Of a stretch of 15,657 nucleotides of DNA, positions 1 through 5,512 are shown piece by piece. This DNA comes from WJMT01 sp964445575 (GTDB taxonomy: Bacteria; Acidobacteriota; Aminicenantia; Aminicenantales; Aminicenantaceae): positions 1-15,657 of the forward strand of contig CAYULB010000049.1 in NCBI GenBank assembly GCA_964445575.1, written 5' to 3'. The notes under the pieces are model-generated. The model was given only the letters and a program-made list of their open reading frames with translations. It was not told the DNA's origin and did no database searches. Both the position numbers and the translations under genes were made by a program. Numbering within the stretch: the first letter of the stretch is position 1; each line of letters begins with the position of its first letter.

Positions 1-108
1 TCTTCAATGTCGCTTCAGCCACACCTCAATTTCATGAAGCTGCCCGTTTATATATAATCTTTTTCTTCAATGCCTTACCTTTATCGCTTTCCTTGCTCCT
101 TTCGCACT

Positions 109-144
109 AGATAAACCAGATAAACAAAATAAACCAAATAAATT
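109..144. repeat. Four degenerate 9-bp tandem units
   Basis: Four consecutive 9-mers read AGATAAACC, AGATAAACA, AAATAAACC and AAATAAATT. The units differ at one to three positions. The array lies about 40 bp left of repeat copy C. A short reading frame crossing it on the minus strand gives a run of Leu/Val/Tyr residues, which reflects the repeat and not a gene. Function is unknown. Confidence 0.75.
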
Positions 145-181
145 AAAAAAACATGACAAGATTTATTTAAACAATCACGAC

Positions 182-229
182 GCCTCGTATCTGCAGCAAC
201 CTCGGCTTGTGAATAATCCAGGTTTATTA
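182..229 (+). repeat. Repeat copy C: right end of the intergenic element
   Basis: This stretch matches the right end of copy A (2534-2581) with only three or four substitutions, including the block ATCTGCAGCAACCTCG and the terminal GTGAATAATCCAGGT. The hairpin, the 14-bp inverted repeat and the left end seen in copies A and B are not recognisable to its left, so it is a fragment or a different subtype. It ends about 20 bp from the stop codon of the dehydrogenase gene. The rest of the first 246 bases (1-108 and 145-181) shows only AT-rich sequence and the 9-bp tandem array; I see no gene there. Confidence 0.85.
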
Positions 230-246
230 TTGAGTGTCCTGAATCC

Positions 247-1152
247 CTATAAATAACGTTCTTTGAGTATTTCAATCACTTCAAATCCCGCTCTTCTCTG
301 TCCTTCGGCACAAGCAGCCCCTATATGAGGAGTAGCAAGAACGTTGGGATGATCAATAAGAGAAAAATCTTCAGGAGGTTCTTTTTCATACACATCAATA
401 GCCGCGGCTCTGACTTTTCCATCATTCAGAGCTTTCAGAAGGGCTTTTTCATCTACAACTCCGCCCCGTGCTGCATTCACAATGACCACTCCATCTTTCA
501 TCTTTGAAAACTCATCACTGCTTATGATATGTCTGGTCTTCTCTGTAAGAGGAAGATGTAAAGATATAATATCAGATTCTTTCAGAAGCTCATCAAAAGA
601 TACCTTTGTGACATCAAGGTCGGTTTTGATGTCAACGATGTCATAAGCAATGACCTTCATACCAAAGGAAATCGCTCTTTCAGCCACCGCCAGTCCAATC
701 CTTCCGCTTCCTATGATACCCAGGATTTTTTCATACAATTCTGAGCCTTTTAGAGCTTTTTTCTCCCATTTGTGTTCTTTCATGGATACGTTTCCTCTCC
801 CGTGCTGCCGTACTGCTCCTAACATCAAGCCAAAAGTATGCTCAGCTACAGAAATAGTGGTGGCTGTAGGTGTATTCCTCACTTCAATCCCTTTTTCTTC
901 AGCCGCCTCAAGGTCAATATTATCCAGCCCTATTCCAGCCCGGATGATAAGCTCTAAGTCCGAAGCAGAATCAATGACCTTTCTGGTTATCTTGGTGGCG
1001 CTTCTAACCACAGCCGCATGGTAACCCGGAATGGTTTTGATAAGCTCAGATTCATCCATCCCTGTTTTTACAGTCACATCAAATTCTGATAAAGATTTGA
1101 GCTCATCCATCGCATCCGGATGCAAAGCATCACATATCAGTATTTTTTTCAT
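247..1152 (-). CDS. serA: Short D-3-phosphoglycerate dehydrogenase (D-2-hydroxyacid dehydrogenase family)
   Basis: The 301-residue product is probably a cytoplasmic NAD-dependent dehydrogenase that oxidises 3-phosphoglycerate to 3-phosphohydroxypyruvate, the first step of serine synthesis. The nucleotide site is GIIGSGRIG (residues 145-153), with Asp171 after the second beta strand, which suits NAD. The catalytic trio is visible: Arg229 in NAARGG, Glu258 in EKEP, and His276 in TPHIG. The protein stops after the catalytic core and lacks the C-terminal ACT or intervening domain of long PGDHs, so serine feedback through an ACT domain is not expected. ATG at 1152 overlaps the upstream aminotransferase stop by one base (TAATG), with an excellent Shine-Dalgarno at 1160-1167, showing translational coupling. 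Another 2-hydroxyacid substrate (glyoxylate or hydroxypyruvate) cannot be excluded, but the aminotransferase partner favours the serine route. The stop is TAG. Confidence 0.85.
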   Translation of the reverse strand: MKKILICDALHPDAMDELKSLSEFDVTVKTGMDESELIKTIPGYHAAVVRSATKITRKVIDSASDLELIIRAGIGLDNIDLEAAEEKGIEVRNTPTATTISVAEHTFGLMLGAVRQHGRGNVSMKEHKWEKKALKGSELYEKILGIIGSGRIGLAVAERAISFGMKVIAYDIVDIKTDLDVTKVSFDELLKESDIISLHLPLTEKTRHIISSDEFSKMKDGVVIVNAARGGVVDEKALLKALNDGKVRAAAIDVYEKEPPEDFSLIDHPNVLATPHIGAACAEGQRRAGFEVIEILKERYL

Positions 1153-2303
1153 TATAAATCCTCCTTTAATAAAATCTTTTCAGCTTCTTTGACTGACCCT
1201 CCCCATTCAAATTCATATCCCAGTTCAGAAAGAGTCATCTCAAGCGCTGATAAAGCAATTATGATATCAAACCGACTCATATATCCTAAATGTGAAATTC
1301 TGAAAAAGTCTCCTTTATGGGGTGTTTGAGAACCTGCGATATACACACCATATTTATGGTGCATTTTTTCTAAGAGTTTTAATCCATCTATATCCCGGGG
1401 TGTTTTGACAGCAGTCAATATATTGCCTGGATTATCAGCCAGCAGATCAAGCCCCAATGCCTTAACTCCAGCCCTGCACGCTTCCCCCAGTATGCGATGG
1501 TGTTTTATCAGTTCTTCCAGTCCTATCTCCTGGAGTATTTCCAGTGCCTTTTTCTGCTGGATAACCAAAGAAATTGCTGGGGAATAGGGAGTTGTTTTTT
1601 TTGCCAGGCTTAGTTTGGCACTTTTTGCATCAAAATAGTATTTGGGGAGGGAAGACTTTTCGACATGCTTCCACGCTTTAGAACTGAAAGCTATATAGGA
1701 AAGCCCAGGAGGAACCATAAATATTTTTTGTGATCCTCCCAGTAAAACATCTATATTCCAGTCATCCATAGGACAAGGAGCGGCTCCAATTCCTGATATT
1801 CCATCGACCACATGAAGAATCTCTTTTTCAGCAAGAATTTCACCGTATCCTTTTATATCAAAAACAGCTCCTGTGGAGGTCTCTGAAAGCGTTGAAAACA
1901 CAGCTTTCACTTTGGGATTTAAAGAAAGTTCCTCTTCTAGCTTTTCTGTGGGAAGTGATTTTCCCCAGGGAAGTCTGATCTCCTTTGTTTTTATGCCGTA
2001 CTCTCTGCATATACAGGCCCATCTGTTCCCAAACTTACCTCCGTTTATTACCAGCACCTCATCCCCGGAAGAGAGTATGTTGACCACTGCCGCTTCCATG
2101 GCTCCTGTTCCTGAAGAGGTAAGAATAAAAACATCTTCTTTTGTTTGGAACATATACTGAAGTCCCTTAACCACTTCCATCAGTATTTTTGAAAACTCAG
2201 GTGTGCGATGATGGATCAAAGGCTGGGCTGCTGCTGAAAGGACAGGCTGAGGAACAGGTGTGGGACCTGGAGAAATGAGATACTTTTTCTTAATCATAGC
2301 CAT
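1152..2303 (-). CDS. Class V aminotransferase (serine-pyruvate / alanine-glyoxylate / phosphoserine type)
   Basis: The 383-residue PLP enzyme belongs to the small class V aminotransferases typified by AGXT/PucG and archaeal-type serine aminotransferases. Visible marks are the N-terminal SPGPTPVP (residues 11-18), the phosphate-binding stretch SSGTGAME (63-70), the PLP-ring aspartate Asp167 in VVDGISG, and Lys193 in GGSQKIFMVPPGL, which forms the Schiff base. It lies directly upstream of the phosphoglycerate dehydrogenase with a one-base overlap. A plausible job is therefore transamination of phosphohydroxypyruvate, or serine/glyoxylate interconversion; the family does not allow the substrate to be read from motifs. 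ATG at 2303 is used here; an in-frame ATG at 2297 has AGGT at better spacing and could be the true start. Its start lies only 13 bp from the left boundary of repeat copy A, so its promoter probably lies within that repeat. Confidence 0.85.
   Translation of the reverse strand: MAMIKKKYLISPGPTPVPQPVLSAAAQPLIHHRTPEFSKILMEVVKGLQYMFQTKEDVFILTSSGTGAMEAAVVNILSSGDEVLVINGGKFGNRWACICREYGIKTKEIRLPWGKSLPTEKLEEELSLNPKVKAVFSTLSETSTGAVFDIKGYGEILAEKEILHVVDGISGIGAAPCPMDDWNIDVLLGGSQKIFMVPPGLSYIAFSSKAWKHVEKSSLPKYYFDAKSAKLSLAKKTTPYSPAISLVIQQKKALEILQEIGLEELIKHHRILGEACRAGVKALGLDLLADNPGNILTAVKTPRDIDGLKLLEKMHHKYGVYIAGSQTPHKGDFFRISHLGYMSRFDIIIALSALEMTLSELGYEFEWGGSVKEAEKILLKEDL
1160..1167 (-). promoter_or_regulatory. 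Strong Shine-Dalgarno for the serA-like gene
   Basis: On the minus strand the sequence is AAAGGAGG, seven bases before the ATG at 1152 and inside the last codons of the upstream aminotransferase gene. It is one of the strongest ribosome-binding sites in the window and fixes the start at 1152. Confidence 0.85.
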
Positions 2304-2335
2304 TACCTGGGTTTTTATTTACCTGAACTATTCAT

Positions 2336-2453
2336 AAAAAAATGGCGATGTTTTTATTATTAATTTATTTCCAGCGATTTACAAGATTTTTTCAAGAACA
2401 ATGCCTTGAACATTTTTTCTGTTTGTATTTTTTATATTAATCGCCATTTTTTT
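2336..2453. repeat. 14-bp perfect inverted repeat around a 90-nt variable loop (copy A)
   Basis: The left arm is AAAAAAATGGCGAT (2336-2349) and the right arm ATCGCCATTTTTTT (2440-2453). The same two arms occur unchanged in copy B with exactly the same 90-base spacing, while the loop sequence has diverged to little more than half identity. The strand sequence could extrude as a long-loop hairpin. Confidence 0.9.
2356..2384 (-). promoter_or_regulatory. Possible promoter of the aminotransferase-serA operon, inside repeat copy A
   Basis: On the minus strand TTGTAA (2379-2384) is followed after 17 bases by AATAAT (2356-2361). It lies within the loop of the 14-bp inverted repeat, and a transcript starting near 2349 would run across the left arm into the aminotransferase gene. 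The region is AT-rich, so chance matches are likely. Confidence 0.3.
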
Positions 2454-2492
2454 ACCATTAAGGCAAGCCGATCTCACTGCATCTGCTTCGTT

Positions 2493-2533
2493 ACAGGGCA
2501 TTCGTAGTGAAAGACCACGACTTCATGCCCAGT
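2493..2533 (+). other. Covarying hairpin of the repeat (copy A)
   Basis: The outer stem pairs 2493-2501 with 2525-2533 (GGGCAT with ATGCCC at its core, one A-A mismatch). An inner stem pairs 2504-2509 with 2516-2521 around a 6-nt loop. Copy B folds the same way with three pairs replaced on both sides (C-G to T-A, T-A to C-G, T-A to C-G), so pairing is conserved while sequence is not. Confidence 0.7.
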
Positions 2534-2624
2534 GCCTTGCATCTGCAGCAACCTCGACTTGTGAATAATCCAGGTTTATTATATTGATTTTTATAATTCA
2601 GGTAAATACAAATTAAGGATTCCC

Positions 2625-2653
2625 TTGACATAACCCTTATGTCCTATTAATTT
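2625..2653 (+). promoter_or_regulatory. Possible promoter of the RdhA-like operon
   Basis: A perfect TTGACA (2625-2630) is followed after 17 bases by TAATTT (2648-2653), or after 14 bases by TATTAA (2645-2650). Initiation about seven bases past the -10 would fall on or next to the ATG at 2661, giving a leaderless or near-leaderless message. This agrees with the absence of a Shine-Dalgarno there. Confidence 0.45.
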
Positions 2654-2660
2654 TTTACCC

Positions 2661-4058
2661 ATGTCTTTCATGTCACTATTGTTTTATGCAGGCGAATTTG
2701 CTTTTTTGGTCATCTTAATCTCTTTCTTGATTTTCAATGTTTTCAGTTTAGTAGAAAAAGAAAAACGAGCTTTCTGGAAAAGCCTTTCTGTTTTATCCGC
2801 TACGGCCTTATTGAATATTTTCATCCTGCATATGGCACCAGCAACCAGAAACACGGTGCTTGGTGTCTTTTTTCTTCTGTTTTTTGTTTTTCTCTCCTGG
2901 ATATTTTTCTCCCCAAAACCAAAACAAAAAATGGAAATTATAGGAAATCAAAAGAAAATAGATGAAAGAGATGTTATTTTTTCAAGATTTGATTTAATAC
3001 CGGGTTCGAAGAACTATCATCAATACTATGAAAGAAAAAAAGAGTATAAGGACAGAGATGATGAAATCAGAAAGAAGCCTGACATACTCTCTCCTTTCCA
3101 CACGGCCAGAGCGCCCATGGATTTTTATTTGGCAGATTCTGAATTCGACTTCCTTGATCATCAACTGGAAAGAAGGATGGCTGAAATCTCAGAAGAAAAA
3201 GTTAACATAGGCAAGTCAAATCACACTCTAACTATTAAAAACATAGTCAAGTATTTAGGAGCAGACCTCTGCGGCATATGTGAGCTAGACCAGGCATATG
3301 TTTATTCTCATGTAGGAAGAGGACCCGATGAATATGGATCGGCCATAGAATGCAAACACAAATATGCGGTTGTGTTCGCCTTAAAAATGGACTATAAAAT
3401 CATTTCAACGGCTCCCAGGCCTCCGGTTATTATTGAAACAGCAAAAAAGTATGTCCAAGCAGCTCAAATTTCCATAATAACAGCAAATTTTATTCGGAAG
3501 CTGGGTTATCCATCAAGAGCACATTTTGCTGGAAGTGACTATAAAGCTGTACTTCCACCTCTGGCATACAAAGCCGGTCTTGGAGAGATCGGAAGATTAG
3601 GCATTCTCATAACAGAAAGATACGGGCCGAGAATCAGGCTAGGCTTGGTTACCACGGATATGCCTTTAATTCCAGATAAAATTAAAGAATTCGGAGTGCA
3701 GGACTTTTGTCAGATATGTAAGAAATGTGCTATCAACTGTCCATCTAGGGCTATCCCGGAAGGAGAGAAGCAAAAAGAAAACGGCTCTTTAAGATGGGTC
3801 ATCAATCGAGAAGCCTGTTATGAATTTTGGAGGGAATGCGGAACAGACTGTGCTAAGTGTATTTTTGTTTGCCCTTACAGCAAACCATCTAATCTAATGC
3901 ATGACTTCATAAGAAAAGTAAACTCCATGTCTGAGGCGGCTCAAACACTTTCAGTCAAGGCTGACGATTTCTTTTATGGGATCCATCCTAAGGGGAAAAA
4001 ACATCCTGTTGGACAAATAAATGATAGTTTTAGATACTATAAATCACAAAAAAGTTAA
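2661..4058 (+). CDS. Membrane-anchored reductive dehalogenase-like corrinoid/4Fe-4S protein
   Basis: The 465-residue product begins with three hydrophobic segments (about 9-29, 42-60 and 66-84) in place of the Tat signal of respiratory RdhA proteins. From residue ~100 it reads as the RdhA family: FHTARAPMDFY (146-156), GLGEIGRLGILITERYGPR (306-324), LGLVTTDMPL (327-336), then two ferredoxin-type clusters. Cys350, 353, 356 and 360 form the CxxCxxCxxxCP motif. The second cluster draws on Cys386/393, 397, 400 and 404 within the family's W...C..FW..G..C..C...CP pattern. By family this domain binds a cobamide and two [4Fe-4S] clusters; the distant relative QueG (epoxyqueuosine reductase) is less similar in these motifs. 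The basic loop 33-40 and basic residues after segment 3 predict a cytoplasmic catalytic domain. The substrate is unknown and respiratory dehalogenation is not implied. It is co-transcribed with the Tat-PLP gene 11 bp downstream. No Shine-Dalgarno precedes the start; ATG 2670 is an alternative. Confidence 0.82.
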   Translation: MSFMSLLFYAGEFAFLVILISFLIFNVFSLVEKEKRAFWKSLSVLSATALLNIFILHMAPATRNTVLGVFFLLFFVFLSWIFFSPKPKQKMEIIGNQKKIDERDVIFSRFDLIPGSKNYHQYYERKKEYKDRDDEIRKKPDILSPFHTARAPMDFYLADSEFDFLDHQLERRMAEISEEKVNIGKSNHTLTIKNIVKYLGADLCGICELDQAYVYSHVGRGPDEYGSAIECKHKYAVVFALKMDYKIISTAPRPPVIIETAKKYVQAAQISIITANFIRKLGYPSRAHFAGSDYKAVLPPLAYKAGLGEIGRLGILITERYGPRIRLGLVTTDMPLIPDKIKEFGVQDFCQICKKCAINCPSRAIPEGEKQKENGSLRWVINREACYEFWRECGTDCAKCIFVCPYSKPSNLMHDFIRKVNSMSEAAQTLSVKADDFFYGIHPKGKKHPVGQINDSFRYYKSQKS

Positions 4059-4062
4059 GGAG
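4057..4062 (+). promoter_or_regulatory. Shine-Dalgarno of the Tat-exported PLP enzyme, overlapping the upstream stop
   Basis: AAGGAG shares its first two bases with the TAA stop of the RdhA-like gene and lies seven bases before the ATG at 4070. This supports operon structure and translational coupling. Confidence 0.8.
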
Positions 4063-4069
4063 AATCAAA

Positions 4070-5395
4070 ATGGGGAAAAGCCGAAGACAGTTTTTTAAGG
4101 AGATTGGATTAGGCATAGGATCCATTGGAATCTTTGGACTGTTAAATAGAGACACTCATGCCGGGTTTCATTCAAAACTCAAACAAGTAAAAAACCTCTC
4201 TGCCCAAAAAATTGCTCAAGATGAGGATTTTTGGTTTTATGTACAGCAGGCCTTTAATATTGACCGGAGTTTTATAAATCTCAATAATGGGGGAGTCCAT
4301 CCGGCTCCTAAAATCGTTATTGATGCTGTCAAAAGATACATGGATTTTTCTAACGGAGCCCCGGCTCACAATTCATGGCGCGTTCTTCGACACAGAAAAG
4401 AACTGATAAGAAAAAAACTGGCTGATACTTTTGGATGTTCTCCTGAGGAAATAGCCATAACCCGAAATGTCACCGAATCTATGCAGATTGTTTTGTTGGG
4501 ATTGGAATTAAAACCAGGAGATGAAGTCTTAACCACCACTCATGATTACCCATCCATGAAAAATGCTCTTTTTCAGCGCCAAAAAAGAGAAGGAATTAAA
4601 GTTAAAACTTTCTCTTTTCCTTATCCCCCCAAAAACCTAAGCATTCTAACCGATTTATTTGAAAAAAATATCACTGACAAAACAAAATTAATACTTCTCT
4701 GTCATATCACTAATCTTACTGGACAGATTTTCCCGGTAAAAGAAATATGCCGTCTCGCAAGAGAACGGGGTATTGAAGTGGTTATTGACGGAGCTCATTC
4801 TTTTGGACATTTTCAATACCAACAAAAAGACCTGGAATGTGATATTTATGGTGCTAATCTACATAAGTGGATAATGGGCCCTATTGGAACTGGATTTTTG
4901 TATGTCAAAAAAGAAAAGATTAAAAAGATCTGGCCTTTATTTCCAGCTCCTGATCCCACTAGCGATGATATCCGGAAATTCGAACATGTGGGCACCCAAC
5001 CAGAAGCGCTTAAACTCGCAGTAGGAGATGCTCTGACTTTCCATCACGGGATTGGAGGAAAAAGAAAAGAAGAAAGGTTAAGGTTCCTTAGAGATTACTG
5101 GGCAAGGGAAATAGAAAAACTGCCAGGAGTAAAACTTTTGACCTCTTATGAGCCTAAACAATCCTGCGGTATTGGTGCTTTTTGTCTGCAGAACAGAGAC
5201 ATCACAGAACTGCAGCAGCAGCTTCTCAGTAAACTTAAGGTTTATGCCATCAATGTGGGTATTCCTCCTCAAAAAGAAGGTGAAGAAACCATCACAGGAA
5301 TGAGAGTCACTCCCAGTATTTACACCACTCTCAAGGAGCTGGATATTTTTATCGAAGGCGTTAAAAATTTCATCAAAAACGGTTCTGTGGGATGA
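4070..5395 (+). CDS. Tat-exported class V aminotransferase (isopenicillin N epimerase / cysteine desulfurase-like fold)
   Basis: This 441-residue PLP enzyme carries a textbook twin-arginine signal: SRRQFFK (residues 4-10) followed by a glycine-rich hydrophobic stretch to about 25. The class V core follows: NNGGVHPAP (72-80) near the active site, TRNVTESM (131-138) for phosphate binding, Asp240 in VIDGAHSFG under the PLP ring, and Lys266 in NLHKW as the Schiff-base lysine. The closest named type is the isopenicillin-N-epimerase-like group, whose members include desulfurases, epimerases and lyases, so no reaction can be assigned. Tat export fits an enzyme that must fold with its cofactor in the cytoplasm. 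No lipobox or anchor is visible. It is the second gene of the operon with the RdhA-like protein. Because that partner is predicted to face the cytoplasm, the two may act on opposite sides of the membrane. Confidence 0.85.
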   Translation: MGKSRRQFFKEIGLGIGSIGIFGLLNRDTHAGFHSKLKQVKNLSAQKIAQDEDFWFYVQQAFNIDRSFINLNNGGVHPAPKIVIDAVKRYMDFSNGAPAHNSWRVLRHRKELIRKKLADTFGCSPEEIAITRNVTESMQIVLLGLELKPGDEVLTTTHDYPSMKNALFQRQKREGIKVKTFSFPYPPKNLSILTDLFEKNITDKTKLILLCHITNLTGQIFPVKEICRLARERGIEVVIDGAHSFGHFQYQQKDLECDIYGANLHKWIMGPIGTGFLYVKKEKIKKIWPLFPAPDPTSDDIRKFEHVGTQPEALKLAVGDALTFHHGIGGKRKEERLRFLRDYWAREIEKLPGVKLLTSYEPKQSCGIGAFCLQNRDITELQQQLLSKLKVYAINVGIPPQKEGEETITGMRVTPSIYTTLKELDIFIEGVKNFIKNGSVG

Positions 5396-5475
5396 TTATC
5401 TCTTAAAAAAATATTTATACGGAAACTTTTTTGAATATTTGAACATTGAATAAAAGGGAACAACGAAAAAATAAA

Positions 5476-5504
5476 TTGATTTGGAAGCGAAAAATCCTTA
5501 AATT
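5476..5504 (+). promoter_or_regulatory. Possible promoter of the GH63-type glycosidase gene
   Basis: TTGATT (5476-5481), a 17-base spacer and TAAATT (5499-5504) end eight bases before the ATG at 5513. As at 2625-2653, transcription would begin at or just before the start codon, and no Shine-Dalgarno is present. The match is moderate and the region AT-rich. The rest of the 117-bp spacer shows no convincing terminator. Confidence 0.35.
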
Positions 5505-5512
5505 TAATTAAG

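Larger units (their letters stand above)
2316..2608 (+). repeat. Repeat copy A: complete intergenic element with nested inverted repeats
   Basis: An element of about 290 bp fills the spacer between two divergent genes. Its outer boundary is a perfect 12-bp inverted repeat, TATTTACCTGAA (2316-2327) against TTCAGGTAAATA (2597-2608). Inside this, ACCTG..(C/T)TATTCA at 2321 pairs imperfectly with GTGAATAATCCAGGT ending at 2575. A perfect 14-bp inverted repeat follows (2336-2349 / 2440-2453), then a conserved 40-bp block and a hairpin (2493-2533). It aligns without gaps to copy B at a constant offset of 13,082. There is no ORF of note and no transposase. It resembles a non-autonomous MITE-like element or a structured non-coding repeat; which one cannot be told from this window. 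The remainder of the 2304-2660 gap holds the two putative promoters described separately. Confidence 0.85.

Noticed and set aside
81..275. Open frame of 64 codons on the minus strand crossing the 9-bp tandem array and repeat copy C
   Set aside because: The protein is low-complexity, is explained by the tandem units and repeat end, and overlaps the 3' end of the dehydrogenase gene; no ribosome-binding site or family resemblance.
2493..2575. Integron attC site or CRISPR-like repeat
   Set aside because: The hairpin lacks the attC core boxes and there is no integrase or cassette array. There is no regular repeat-spacer series and there are no cas genes.
2661..4058. Epoxyqueuosine reductase (QueG)
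   Set aside because: It shares the corrinoid/Fe-S plan, but the GLGEIGR..I...YGPR segment and the W...C..FW cluster context are RdhA-like, and QueG has no membrane anchor.
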